Below, piece by piece: positions 11,509 to 23,875 of a stretch of 64,000 nucleotides of DNA. Position 1 is the first letter of the stretch. The number at the start of each line of letters is the position of its first letter. Position numbers and translations under genes: made by a program. Under the pieces are notes generated by a model. The model worked only from the letters and a program-made list of their open reading frames with translations. It was not told the origin of the DNA and ran no database searches. Source of the stretch: Glandiceps talaboti (lineage: Eukaryota > Hemichordata > Enteropneusta > Spengelidae); NCBI RefSeq assembly GCF_964340395.1, contig NC_135560.1:6232598-6296597 (forward strand), written 5' to 3'.

Positions 11509-13559
11509 GTGATGGTTGGTGATGATGTATATGTCATGGTTGTCATGACGGTAGTGATAACATTGAAGAATGTGGTTGTGGTAGTGGCAGTTCTAATGAA
11601 AACTTTGGTTGAAATGTTACAGAATTTCTGATAATGATTAACAATTTCCTCAAATCAGAGAACTGATTAACCAGTAAATCAACAAAATGTCAGTCATCGG
11701 TTATCTAGTCATCGTCTTCTACCTTCAAACACTTCCTAATTGATAAACTGACTTGTTAATAAAGTGTCTAGAATTTCAAGTATGTTGGCCTGACATGCCG
11801 GCATAGCTCAGTGTCCTAGCAGTCCTTGTATTTTTAGTACCGTTGCTAGCTATTGTCATCAGCGACACCAGACGAGAGGCACAAGGCGAGTTGACCTTCT
11901 GAACTAGTACAGATTGTCGCAGTCTTGTAAACGGTTGACAGTCACTTGTTTGCTAAGAGCTGTTTGTACACGCATGTATGAAGGAGGAGTGATCAGTTTG
12001 GAATTTGTTCTTTGGAATGTTTGGCCGGTATAGTGGTAACCTGATATATAGGAATAGTCAGAAATGAGGATGTCAGTGGTTTGAACCGGCATGAAGGGAT
12101 CTCACAGTTAGTTTGTGATGGCTGGGGAGAAAGATCAAAACAGCTACATACATGTACATGTATATACATGCAGGTAGCATGGTTTGAAATAAGTAGGTCA
12201 CTGACTATATTTAGGGGAGGGGAGACGGATCTCGTAATTCAACGTTTTTGTTATTGTTTGAAAGTCAGTCTTTTGATAAGATGTGACGACTTTAATATGA
12301 TTTACTGAGAAACAGTTGCACACCTTTGAAAAATCTGTGAATTTATGATGTTTAATGTGTTGTGACAGGTGGTTTATAGTTTAAAACAGTCTGTCAAAAA
12401 TAGTACAACTATGCAGTAGCTGTGTAACTTGTAAGTTTTTTTGTTAATTTTTGCCTGTTCAGAAATATACCAGCCTTGTTTATTGGAAACAGTTCAATCA
12501 TCTAATTACAAAAAAAATGTACCTCATTAATTAATTATGATGGTAGAGTGTAAATACTGGCTTGATGCCCATGTGTAAACAGTCATGAATCTGCACAGAT
12601 CATAGTATTATTTGCTTTGTCAATAGTTTGTAGGATTGTGATTAAGTACACTCACTCGGCATGTTCCAGCAAGCACACCACAAGTCAATCTTGTGGTGAA
12701 TTTTGGGACAAGGTATAAGGTTTTATGACAATGAAAATTAAAATTAAAAGGAAACGTCAAAGATATTCCAGGTAATAAGCTACATATACACTTACAGCCA
12801 GTGGGTCTTTAATATACACATATTACATGCATTCAATTTCACTAGAATCACTACTGTAATATAGTTTTGACAGTCTACAATCAGTCTGTTTTGTAAAAGT
12901 TCAACATCCTTTCCTTCAATTTTTTTACCGTGAAAACGACTTCAACTTTTACGCCTTTAGTCTGATGGTAACTGCATTGTAATATGCCATCAATATTTCA
13001 AGTGTTGTCACATCAACAAACAGAAAGGAAAGCCGAGTGAAATTGAATATGTATTTGTAGCAGGTGGAAGTAAAGTTTGATGGAAGTGAATTATTACACG
13101 GTATTGAACAGACTTGTGTTGCTGTATATTAATGAAGTGAACAGACTGATATCCAGGAGTTGTGTGCGAGATAGCGACACCACTGTAATATGTACAGATA
13201 TATTTCATGAATAATTCATGTATACGTGAGGATGTGGGAAACCATAGATTTTGATTTTGAACTAAGATGTGTTTTCGTGAAAACTACTTCAAGGTGTCTG
13301 CAATGTCAATACTTCCTTTCAGTAACAAGGGTGATTGTTTTTTGTCACTTTATACAATTTATAGCCATATAAAATAGTTTGTAAGTAGCCTATTTATGAA
13401 GCCCCTATGTCCTGTTTATGTCTTCTGTCCTTCACTGAACTTACTCAGTTGTGGTGACTCGTAACATGTTCAGCAACTCACTCTGCCTTTATTTCTATAT
13501 TTTGTTGATTTTTGGATGTATTGTTTTCCTGATATTCCCTCACGAAGGGAAATGCCTGG

Positions 13560-13561
<2 letters not shown>
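11509..13561. other. Non-coding, possible decayed tRNA-like fragments
   Basis: Two pieces loosely resemble tRNA-derived heads: GCCGGCATAGCTCAGTG near 11798, and GCCGGTATAGTGG near 12023 followed by GGTTTGAACC near 12079. Neither can be folded into a full tRNA by eye. Nothing else is recognised. Confidence 0.25.
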
Positions 13562-13631
<70 letters not shown>

Positions 13632-13840
13632 TGTCTGTGTGTGTGTCTGTCTGTCTGTCTGTCTGTGTGTGTCTGTCTGTGTGTGTGTGTGTGTCTGTGT
13701 GTGTCTGTCTGTCTGTGTATCTGTGTGTGTGTGTCTGTCTGTCAGTCTGGCATCTGTCTCTATCTGTCTGTCTGGCATTTGTCTGTCATCTGTGTGTATG
13801 TGCCTGTCTTTCTGTCTGTCATCTGGCTGGCTGTCTATAT
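13562..13840. repeat. (TG)n / (TGTC)n microsatellite
   Basis: Pure TG run to about 13630, then interleaved TCTG and TG, decaying through TCTGTCTGGCAT-like units to about 13840. Confidence 0.95.
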
Positions 13841-14229
13841 CAATATCTCAAAAACCCTGGCTTGTTTGATATGAAATTTGGTAGAGATTTATAACTTAAG
13901 CCAACATAGAGAACTGATTAGGTATTGGTAAACATCTTATTTTCAAAACTATACTTTTTATTTGGTATAATAACTCTGTTATGCCTTAAGTCAGAAACTA
14001 ACCCAAGGGAGCATTTCAGTTCACTTCTTATTTTTTTTGCACAGGAGTAAAATTCATTAATTTGATAGATAATTCCATTTTTATGTGAAAAGTGATATTA
14101 TTCAGTTGAGTCATCTAAATCATATCTATTGGGAAATATTCTGATGTGTATGTTATACCCAGGTGTAAAAAAAGAGAAAAAAAACTGTCAATAACTTAGG
14201 AAGAATTCTGCCTCAGCCTGTCTACCATA
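13841..14229. other. Non-coding, nothing recognised
   Basis: AT-rich sequence. No feature is seen. Confidence 0.35.
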
Positions 14230-15085
14230 CATACATGTATATGTTTTCATAGTGTTGAGTGTTATATATTTCATCTGTAGAATTTGTGGAATTAATATTA
14301 AGTAGTTTTAAGGGGAATTTTCAAATACCAATATGTTTTATTGAAGGATAAGAAAACCAAATAGTTCTTCATACTTCTTGTATTTATAAGATTATTAATT
14401 CATAATGTTGCCAAAATGATCAATGTTGAGATCATACACTTTGAAGAAGTGTTCAATTATTAGTATGGGTTATGTAGTGATAAGAAAGAAATCTAAATAG
14501 TTCTTCAATTTCGATCTGTTTGAAAAGGTGTATTTCATGTTTGAGTAAGATAAGATATATTTCATTCATAGATTGAAAGAGAAATAGTCAAAGTGATCAA
14601 TGTTGACATTATATCGGTGAGAAGATTTTCAATTTAACTGTACCCAGTATGTGTTATGTTGAGAAAAAAAAAATAGTTATAAATCTTCGTACTGTTGAGT
14701 AATGTATATTTCATCCATAGAAATTGCTAAAAGTTTATCTGTGGAAATCTTATAATTTATATCTTTGCAGAAATTTTCAAATACCAATATGTTTTATCGA
14801 AGTATATGAAAACCAAATAGTTTTACATACTTCTTGCATAAGATTATTAATTTATAGATATTGCCAAATTTATCAACGTTGAAATTATACGTTTGAGGAA
14901 ATGTTCAATTACCAGTATGTGTTATGTAGTGATAAGAAAGAGAACCAAATAGTTCTTCAATTTCATACTGTTTGAATAAGGAGAAGTATTTCATACACAG
15001 AAATGGTCAAAATGATGTATGTGGAACTCATATATTTTCAAATATTAATCAGGAACAACAAAGAAAACAGAATAATTCTTCGTCC
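14230..15085. repeat. Degenerate tandem array, ~125-175-bp units
   Basis: At least five diverged units share AAATAGTT(CTTC), a TATTTCAT..ATAGA block, GCCAAAATGATCAATGTTGA-like blocks and CAGTATGTGTTATG.AGTGA. The AAATAGTT landmark recurs near 14361, 14497, 14673, 14817 and 14949, so unit length varies and the array is old. Confidence 0.8.
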
Positions 15086-16194
15086 ACCAGTGCTAAAACA
15101 GTTGTTTTCTGTTTTCTTGCAGAGCTGTGGAAGTAATTTGCGTGTGCTGAGTTCTTGAGAGATGTCACACAATTGCTGTAAAACTGCCATGGATACAACT
15201 ATTTTCAAATTTACCAGTGATTCATATGGACAGATCATCACGGACACAGTCACCATTAGTCATGATGTGTAGTCCAGTCATTACACTCACTCAGTACTAT
15301 CCGTGAATTGTCTAAATCTAAACCTTATACCACTGTGTTTTATGAGCAATGAAGAAACTCTTAGTCTTGGGGATTTATCTCAAATTATTCAGTAATGTGA
15401 CCGGGAAAAACTATTTTTTTCATCCTCCCTAGTTCATTGCAGGTCAGATCATTTTTTTCATCTATGAGAGGTGAGTGAAATTTACACAGAAATAAAACAA
15501 GTAGTAAGTGTTGTTTCCTTTCATCTGAGAGATTTAATCACAGAACACCTGTGATATTTGTAGCGTTTGAATTTCTCCATGGTCAATTGTGGAGATATGT
15601 TCAGATGGTGTGCTGATTATGCAGTATGCTGTACTTGTTCCCGTCATGTAGATGTAATGATTTTAATGTTTATAACCAATAGGACAATACTTGTTGGTAT
15701 AACCGTATTTGAGTGTTCAATATTTAAAACGATGCCATAGCCCACCCTTAATAATTGAAAAATGAATTTACAATATTTTGTCAAAAGAAACCATAATTAG
15801 CCCAGTGTTGGCAGTGTAAGGCATCTAGTAATGTTTTTTTTTTTTTTTTCAAAGTGTGGGATTTCAATATCATTACCAGAATCATTCAAAGTCATGTCAT
15901 TGTCAAGTTATTGGTAATTTATTCCATAGATATTATTAATAATCTCATTGTAATAATGTAAAAGTTTTAATATTTCCAACAAATATTGATACTGTGACTT
16001 CCAAAGAGTTATTTTTTGAAAGAAAATGAAATTACAAGTATACTTATGTATTTTGTTTATTAGAATATCAAACTTTACTGTCATTAAAAGTTCTTATGAT
16101 GTCCAAAATATCAAGTTTCAGCTTTTTTGTTGTTTTGAGCAGAAAATACTTCAATGTGAAGTGTTCGTTTTGATCATCAACCATCGAATTCACT
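15086..16194. other. Non-coding, nothing recognised
   Basis: A T run lies at about 15834-15850. A 36-codon frame at 15162-15272 follows a good-looking splice acceptor but is not supported as a gene. Confidence 0.3.
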
Positions 16195-16375
16195 GTTGTG
16201 CCCTGTCAGTCCCCCCCTGATGAAAGATGTCTTGAGTTGAAATGATAAAAATCTAGATTTTATTGTGAGTCACCACACAGTAAGGAATAGGAGAACATTA
16301 AATTTGTGTACATCATAAGAAATTGCTGTGTATCAGTGGTGTATCAAATTGGTTTAGAGGGTATAGTGATCCCAA
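16195..16375 (+). repeat. R2 dispersed repeat, internal fragment
   Basis: Matches about 60935-61095 in the same orientation. Shared blocks are TGATGAAAG/TAATGAAAG, TTGAGT..AAATGATAAAAA, TGTGAGTCACC.CA.AGTAAG, ATAGG.GAACA and ATCAAATTGG.TTAGAGGGTA. Only this part of the larger R2 element is present. Confidence 0.8.
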
Positions 16376-16444
16376 ACATCTATACTCACTGTATATGTGC
16401 ATGTGGTGTGTGCACTTAGGAGACTGAATCATTTGCCTGTATCA

Positions 16445-16446
<2 letters not shown>

Positions 16447-16497
<51 letters not shown>

Positions 16498-16566
16498 TGT
16501 CTGTATGTGTGTGTGTGTGTGTGTAGTATACAAACCAAATGCTTGCATATGTGGGTTGACATGTGC

Positions 16567-16610
<44 letters not shown>

Positions 16611-16777
16611 GTGGTGTGTGCAGTATGCAAACCGAATGATTGTGTATATGGGTTGACATATGTGCCTGGCTGTGTGTATGTGTGTCTGGCTGTGTTTCTA
16701 CCATTATACAGTATTAAAGGTGATATCCTTATTAGGAAGTTTGCAATCTGATAATAAAACACATTGTCATCGGCGTG

Positions 16778-16806
<29 letters not shown>
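16447..16806. repeat. TG, TCTG and C/CA low-complexity tracts
   Basis: A TG run lies at about 16447-16525, a TGTC run at about 16568-16610, and a poly-C run at about 16779-16795 running into a short CA tract. Confidence 0.92.
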
Positions 16807-16808
<2 letters not shown>

Positions 16809-17609
16809 TCATAAAAAGGTCCACATCACCTGTCAGGTCACACATCATGAATTTATAGTTTCCCATAGTTTAGAAATGGTAACCCAAGTAGTAAGTTGCA
16901 CCTACTGGCCTACTTTATACATCACTTTGAATAATACAGTGTCAGCTGAGAATAAATGAAGAGACAACCTGCTCCAAATAAGAGGGTAATGAAACTGTAC
17001 ACCTTCCTGCAGCCTTTTTGACAGTTTCCTGGACATGTGTATCTTCCGTTTACAAGTCTCTTGGTAGAGCTATTCCTGGCAACTCAATAGCATGTCATTA
17101 TTGAATGCACACTAAATGATTTCCTTTGCAAAAAGCATGAAATTTCAAGCATTCAAAAATTGTTTTGACAGCTGCAAAGTGTAAAAAATTGAATCTGTAC
17201 TTCCACCTTGAGACTGACTAGGCAGTAGAGTTGTCAAGTTGATGGTGTATGATGATGATGACATGTGCAGTATTTCCATCTGTTTGGTGTATTGTTAACC
17301 ATTTTACCAGACTTTTACAGTACTCAGGACCATGACTTGTCTGTTATAGTTACATGTGGTGTTCATAACCATAATATCGATGATGTGTAGCTGGATTGTG
17401 CATGTTTAAAACCCTTGATAATAGTACCAGTATTCTTTATCAAGTGTAAACTTTCAGACGTTGCTTTTAGTTTGATGGTACCCTAAAATATATGTACACA
17501 CTGAGATATTGAAGGTTTGTTGGATAACATATAAACTGTCATTTATTGAAATATCAAAACATACACATTTTGTGGGGGGTTTCATATTTCATGTATTTTT
17601 TTTGGTGAA
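16807..17609. other. Non-coding, nothing recognised
   Basis: AT-rich sequence. No feature is seen. Confidence 0.4.
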
Positions 17610-18435
17610 ATATGTGTGTTTTCGTAACTGTACGACTGTGTTTTGATTATAATATCTTTGATAGATTCAATGTCAACTGTGAGGAAACCCTTGTAACATA
17701 ACTCTAGCACTATGACAGTACGACTCTGTTTTGATCCCAAAATCTGTGATAGATTCAATGTCAACTGTGAGGAAACCCTTGTAATATAACTCTAGCTCTA
17801 TGACTGTGTTTTGATCCCCATAACGTTGATAGATTCATTGTCAATTGTGAGGATACCCTTGAAACATAACTGTACGACTCTGTTTTGATTATAATATCTG
17901 TGATAGATTCATTGTCAACTGTGAGGAAACCCTAGTAACAAAACTCTAGCACTATGACTGTTTTGATCCCTACATCTTTGATAGATTCATTGTCAGCTGT
18001 GAGGATACCCTTGAAACATAACTCTAGCTCTCTATGACTGTACGACTCTGTTTTGATCCCAATATCTTTGATAGATTCATTGTCAACTGTGAGGAAACCC
18101 TAGTAACAAAACTCTAGCACTATGACTGTGTTTTGATCCCCATAACGTTGATAGATTCATTGTCAGCTGTGAGGACACCCTTGAAACATAACTCTAGCTC
18201 TCTATGACTGTACGACTCTGTTTTGATCCCAATATCTTTGATAGATTCATTGTCAACTGTGAGGAAACCCTAGTAACAAAACTCTAGCACTATGACTGTG
18301 TTTTGATCCCTACATCTTTGATAGATTCATTGTCAGCTGTGAGGACACCCTTGAAACATAACTCTAGCTGTCTATAACTGTACGACTGTGTTTTGATCCC
18401 AATATCTTTGATAGATTCATTGTCAACTGTGAGTA
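17610..18435. repeat. Minisatellite with 170-bp dimeric higher-order unit
   Basis: The landmark ATAGATTCA recurs at 17661, 17749, 17829, 17903, 17981, 18071, 18151, 18241, 18321 and 18411. From 17981 onward the spacing alternates strictly 90, 80, 90, 80, 90. This gives a 170-bp repeat of two monomer types: one carries ATGACTGTACGACTCTG, the other lacks TACGACT. The 5' part is irregular. Confidence 0.93.
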
Positions 18436-18987
18436 ACCCCCTAGAGGTTTGTTTAACTATAAGGAGTGCATTTAGAAAATTAAAACATTCTCTAGAGTAC
18501 TATTACTAATGTCACTGTAGGTACGCTAATAACCAGTGAGTCTGTACCGTGTGTCAAAACACCTTTTACTACAGATGATGATGTGGATGAGAATGTCAAT
18601 TCTTTGTCTTTTTTGATGTCAAAACAGGAACATTAAAAAGTACGTTTTTTCCAATAATTGAACCATGGCAGCTAGGTAGCAGAGCTGAATTTGTAACTTG
18701 TAAGTCTTGTACACCTCCAGGTGATATCAAACTGACGTTAATTGCTGCAGTAGCTGACGTGATGTTTCCCTAATTTTCATTATTGTTTGCCTGTTTTAAG
18801 CATACTAAAGCTCTCTTCATCTGGAAAAATGTCAATCCTGCTAATCTGATTAGTGGAATTTATACTTCTTTGCTGGTCATTGATGGTACTGTGTACACTG
18901 ACTTGATGTCCCTTGTGTAAACAGTTTTGAATCGGGGTACTGATGTGATTACTTGTTCATCAGCAAATTTGTGGAGGGTCTATGATA
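18436..18987. other. Non-coding, nothing recognised
   Basis: AT-rich sequence. No feature is seen. Confidence 0.4.
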
Positions 18988-19158
18988 AGGCCTAAAGAAA
19001 ATAATTGTTTGGTTCTGGTTACCTGACCCACCGAGCTTAATATTACAAAAATTGTGTGAAGTCTCACGAAAAATAGTGGATGTGGATAAAAAATCTACCT
19101 ACCCCACCTGTTCTAAAATTGAGTGTAACCGGAACCACACAATTTTTTTTATTAGGCC
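18988..19158. mobile_element. R1 TIR element, short copy
   Basis: Bounded by inverted ends of about 37 bp. The left end reads AGGCCTAAAGAAAATAATTG then TTTGGTTCTGGTTAC. The right end, from the other strand, reads AGGCCTAATAAAAAAAATTG then TGTGGTTCCGGTTAC. Internal blocks AAAATTGTG.GAAGTCTCACG and CTACCTACCCC.CCT.TTCTA are shared with the copies at 24586 and 47937. At 171 bp it is about half the size of the 47.9-kb copy. No coding capacity; interpreted as a non-autonomous DNA element. Confidence 0.85.
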
Positions 19159-19240
19159 TAGCTCAATAATCATGCATACTTCAATAACTTAAACATTGAA
19201 AATAAATTCAAGATACATAGATTGAATGACAGTTCATATC

Positions 19241-19400
19241 ATCTCCTGTGGCATAGTGGTTAGAGCTCAGAACTAGCAGTCAGGAGTTCATGGGTTCAAA
19301 TCCCACTAGAAACAGGGAGATTATCTGTGCCCGACCCAAACCCAGTTCGAGTGTTCTACACACTCAATTGGTAGGCTATACCAGTCAGCCATGTCTCACT
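19241..19400 (+). mobile_element. tRNA-derived SINE head
   Basis: TGGCATAGTGGTTAGAGC fits a tRNA box A and GGGTTCAAATCCC fits a box B, at tRNA-like spacing. CCTGT near the start can pair with ACAGG after the T-arm. The anticodon arm does not fold well, and further sequence with its own character follows, so this is a SINE rather than a functional tRNA gene. It looks like a different family from the SINE at 51775-52021. Confidence 0.65.
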
Positions 19401-19432
19401 CATTAAATGCTTGCTAATTTTTTTGATAATTT

Positions 19433-19515
19433 TTATTTATTTATTTATTTTTTTTTGGGGGGGGGGACTCATGGAGTAGAGACTCAAACAGTTGGGGTGG
19501 GGGGGGGGCAATTAC
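19433..19515. repeat. T-rich then G-run low complexity
   Basis: A TTTA/T run goes directly into a run of ten G, with another G-rich block (TTGGGGTGGGGGGGGGG) about 30 bp on. Several G-runs close together could form a G-quadruplex; this is inference. Confidence 0.8.
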
Positions 19516-20824
19516 TCACATGGGGCCAGCTGGTGCTATGTGTTGCTAGGCCTGGATGACTCCAGGATAGACTAGACTCACTAGGAAAGCCTTGACAGTT
19601 GCAGAGTGAGGGTGACATGAAGCATACAACATAGCCCTGTCATGTACATGTAGCCCCAAACCTGAATGGGTTTCTGTAGAAATATGTGGTTGTGTATATA
19701 TGTGTATGTGTCTGTATAACAAAAATTGACTCCAGTATATATCAGTTTTCTAGATATAGATTGTATAGTAGAGGCACATCAGACCTGATGTGTTATCAAT
19801 TTGTCAATTCAGTTTGATATATTAATTTGCTATAGTCTCGGTTTATAGGCCTATATAAAAGTACAATATACTAGGTGTCAGTTTGTAGCTGGTTTCTGTG
19901 TATAGGGCTGTGCTATAAAGTGTATAATATTACTAGAACTAGGTGTATGAGTTCAGTGTGTAGCAGGTGTTTATAGAGCTGTGCTAAATCTACAACATAA
20001 CATAGAAATTCAGTTGGTAGACTTGTACAGCTAGTATCTACATGTTTACTATGAAATTCAGTTTGTAGCTGGTCTTGCCTTGTACAGCTTGGTACTTGAG
20101 TAAGATAAGGTAAGCATGAAATGAAATACAAAGCCTCATTTAGTCTAAAGTGATGGATGGTTCTCCATTGCTTCTCTTATTCAGTATGTGTACATTTAAT
20201 TGTCACTCTGGCCTTGAGCTTGTAGTTCTGTATGCACGTACAGGTGTAGTCATCAGAATAATTCACAGTCCTTAGATAGATAACAAATTAACCCTGCTCT
20301 CTGACTAGTTAAATATTTCATCAAGTGTGTACCCTCACATGATCCATAGCTATCCCAACGAAGCAGCACAACCATTAATATATAAATAATGTTGATTGAA
20401 AAAAAAAAAAATTAAGTGGTCACAGTCTGAAAAGTTCAGCTGACTGATACTAAATATGGGCATGTGTCATCTGTCTGTACGTGGACTGTGTACGACTCTG
20501 GACTCATTAGTAGAAAAAACAAAATCAATAGTTAGTTTAGTACTTCTAGTCTGATGTAGTAGGACTTTGAAATATTCATGTAACACATTTATGTGTAAGG
20601 AAAAACTAGAACGTTTCCTCTGCGTTGTTCAAACGTGTGAATGTTACTTTTTTATTTCCACCGATCAGCCCACTCATTGTTGAGATAACAAAAGATGAAA
20701 GTGTCGTGAAAGGTAGGAGAGTGTTAAACTCAACACAAGATAGGATTAATCATACGACCCACTCAGCACATTCAGAATAATAGCAATTCTTGACCTGTAC
20801 TTGTCTGTAAAAAAGGGTGTAGTT
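19516..20824. other. Non-coding, nothing recognised
   Basis: Between about 19860 and 20100 a weak periodicity is visible (CAGTTTGTAGC.GGT and TATA..GCTGTGCTA blocks), suggesting an old tandem duplication. No gene is seen. Confidence 0.35.
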
Positions 20825-21250
20825 TTAGCCTACCCATTGTCAACAAGGAAAAGAACTTACATTTTCTTTCTTTTTTCATGAAAGCATATAATTAGTCATC
20901 TCCATAACAACAAAATGCAAGTGATGAACAACAAAATGAAACCTGTTTATCGTCAACAGGGAAAAGAACTTACAAAATATTTTTTCACAAAACCAGAATT
21001 GTTTTATTCGTCTGGTCAATCATCTCCATAGCAACAAAATACAAATGATGAACTACAAAATGAAGCCTGTCTATCGTCAACAAGAAGAAGAACGATCAAC
21101 ATATTTTTTTTTCAAAAAACCATAATTGTTTTCCTTTTCCTTGTCTAGTCAGTTGTCTCCATAGCAACAAAATGCAAATGATCAACAACAAAATGAAAGC
21201 TGAGATTTATGTTTTTAAGTTACATTCATGAAAGCATAATCGTTTATTCT
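20825..21250. repeat. Tandem array, ~125-130-bp units
   Basis: Three to four units share CTCCATA.CAACAAAAT (20900, 21024, 21157), GATGAACAACAAAATGAA and CGTCAACA.G.A.AAGAAC. Divergence between units is moderate. Confidence 0.85.
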
Positions 21251-21299
21251 TGTCAGTCATTACCAACAAATTGAAATTTGAAAGTTTACGCTTTGAAGA

Positions 21300-21551
21300 T
21301 GATTACTAAAGGTTCATGAAGTATGTTTGTTTATCTGTTTGTTTTACATGTATATATGCCACATTGGTGTCAAATATATAACACTATTACTCAAATTTAT
21401 AAATTGGTTTTTAACTTTTTTGAAATTATTAGTAGCTTAATGTTATTTTATTGTTGTTACATTGTATCTGTATATCATTGACTATAAATTATGTTCTTGT
21501 ATGACGTAATTTCGTGTCAAATAAAATATACTCTACTCTACTCTACTCTAT
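21300..21551 (+). mobile_element. Probable LINE 3' end, 5'-truncated
   Basis: AT-rich 3'-UTR-like sequence ends in GTGTCAAATAAAATATA followed by about four copies of the pentanucleotide CTCTA. A short-repeat tail after an AATAAA-like motif is typical of non-LTR retrotransposon 3' ends. No reverse-transcriptase sequence is present, and the family cannot be named from this piece. Confidence 0.5.
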
Positions 21552-23017
21552 ATATGAAATACAACATTAAAATGAGGAAGTAAATTTCGGCTTTATCTAA
21601 ATGTCCAGTAGTTAGTTCACACAGAATTGCTGTCTAATTTGTCAAATCTAAATGGCCTAATAAACATGACATACACATGTTGAAATATTTGTTAGGTTTA
21701 CTAAGTCTATAGAGATGGTGAACACTAAATATAAATGTAAATATTGTGGTAACAGGTCTAAGAATACTTGTCCCCCAAAGGTGTAGTTTTATAGAGTTGA
21801 CGGTCAGATAGACTATCCTTGAAGTGTGATCCTGACTTTGACTGATATCATTGGAGACTTTGTAGACCTTGAAAACCTTAAGTATTTTGGATGTTACACT
21901 GATATATATGTGTGTGCTAAGTGTCAAGTGTAGCCTAGAATCCAGCTGATTGGGGATTTTTTTTAATTTTGATTTCCCCCTGGGATGGGGAAATTATCGA
22001 ATTTATCGACTTCAAAAGCCCCATCCGCATAGATTCCTTAGATGTGTCGAGTTTAAGCAGTGACTTGATTTCTGATTTCTGTTTTTGTGGCAGTGAGTCA
22101 AGTCTCTTTGCTAGTAATATGGACATTGGAACAGAGATGTGTGTGTGTGTGTGTGTGGGGGGGGGGGGGAGATTTGTGATAGTGGAGCAGAGGGGTAGAA
22201 GTTTGTCTGTGGGGTAGAGTAATGGAGGGGAGGGCCAGGTGTAGGGGTAGCAAAGGTGAAATTAATGCCTGGTTTAAACAATATTTTTGATTGTGTATCA
22301 TTAAAGAAAAGTCCCTGTTATAGACTTTCCAATCAGTATACTGTAATTCATTCTAGATCAAACAGCTGGCTTTCAGATTCAAATAATACTCATAATAACA
22401 TACAAACTGAAAGTCCTTAGAAATATTGGCTTCTGAGAGTCAATGGTGATAATACTAAAATTCATCATGACTATGAAAAAAGAAAAGGTTTTAGAAGAAT
22501 ATAGCAATCAGATCAAAAGTGACTCAGTGGTCAGTAAACTGATTTGTATGTTTATCAATAACAGATGGTTAGCATTGACATCGAAGAGGTTCCACTAATC
22601 CTCACAAGTTATTAATATTTAAATAGCCTACCTGTAACCTTGAAGGACTGACACTACTACTACAATGTCAGATATCATAACTGCAATTTTGATTTTTTAA
22701 ATTTCGCTCATTAAAGGAAGGTAGACTTATAGTATTTGAAGTATGTGAGAAGTGAGATGAAACTTAGACAGAAAGTATACAGTGACGAGTATTGTGCTGA
22801 TTTTTAGAAGAAAAAAATGAATAGATATAAAGACTATTATGTGTTTTATTTTCTGTTACTAATAGTAACTGTTACCCTATAAAGTAACACTCACCCACTT
22901 TGTTAATTAACACTTTATTCAGGAAATACTTCAAGGATAAGTATGGTAGATATTTCCTGCTTTTCAATTCTTCCTACTCTTTTACTCTTTGTTGAAAAAA
23001 GATTACATACATAAGCC
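21552..23017. other. Non-coding with a TG/G-run
   Basis: A TG run passing into 13 G lies at about 22138-22169. Otherwise nothing is recognised. Short frames at 21634-21927 (-) and 21935-22126 (-) show no motif. Confidence 0.35.
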
Positions 23018-23535
23018 AAATAAAAAAAATAGGGCATTTCCCAGCCAACCCTAGCTTAAGCCTCCGACCCTAAACATTATTTTTTGCATGCACAAAGGTA
23101 AAATGGTAATAATTCACTTCTATTTCCATGTACACCTTCATGCCTTTGCCTCATCTATGGTCACTTAAAAACAATTGTATTCCAGAGAGAAACAAGGTCT
23201 TTTTAGACTACAACAGTACAGTCTGCATATCGTATTCGTCTACATATTCTTATAATTGTCTTCATTTACTTCCGCATCAAACTCTTGGAAGTATTGCGAC
23301 CAACGAGTATCTTATCTTGAAGTCAAAGTAATTTGAAAGATTTACAGTAAAATAAAATAAAATTTTCTGAAGTTGTGTGTTATCACAAAGCAAAACATTT
23401 TTTTTCTTCTATTTTGCCTAAGGCATAAAAAAAATTGTGTGGTTCAGATTACATTCAATTTTAGAATAGGTGTGGTAGGTAGATTTTATATTTTATTTTT
23501 TTATTTTTTTTTTTCATATTTGAGTGTCTAGTTCA
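23018..23535. mobile_element. R1-related fragments
   Basis: 23018-23095 has the CCAACCCTA..TTAAGCCTCCGACC and CCCTAAACATT blocks of R1. 23416-23535 has an R1 end (AAAAAAAATTGTGTGGTTCAG) and its inner TTCAATTTTAGAATAGGTG and GAGTGTCTAGTTCA blocks. About 320 bp of unmatched sequence lies between, so this is either two fragments or one interrupted copy. Confidence 0.6.
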
Positions 23536-23875
23536 ATTGTTATATTCCAGGTAACCGGGTAACTATAGAAAGTTCGATTTTCTATGTTATAACCTTCACA
23601 AATGGCACGATTCATGGTGAACTTTTACTCCGATCATTGCTGTTCAATCATAATTTCAAAGGCCATTGGAGAATTTGATATCTTAAGAAATATATATATT
23701 CAATAATTGGTTTCTTTGAAACCAACCTTGATTTTAATTTTTTTTCTGAGAATTACTTAAAATGTTTGGTTTTTTTAAAAAAAAATTTGTATTTGTGTAG
23801 GCTTATTTTGAATATTACAATTTATATGATCTCTTTACTGGATTCTAGCTTTTCACTGCTGACCCTAAACTTTTT
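23536..23875. other. Non-coding, nothing recognised
   Basis: AT-rich sequence. No feature is seen. Confidence 0.35.

Noticed and set aside
15101-15272. Exon with strong acceptor (TGTTTTCTTGCAG) and a 36-codon ATG frame
   Set aside because: The frame is very short, other frames are closed, no donor or downstream exon is visible, and the region borders an old tandem array.
19241-19316. Possible functional tRNA gene
   Set aside because: Box A and box B fit, but the anticodon arm does not fold, the acceptor pairing is imperfect and additional element sequence follows; a SINE head is more likely.
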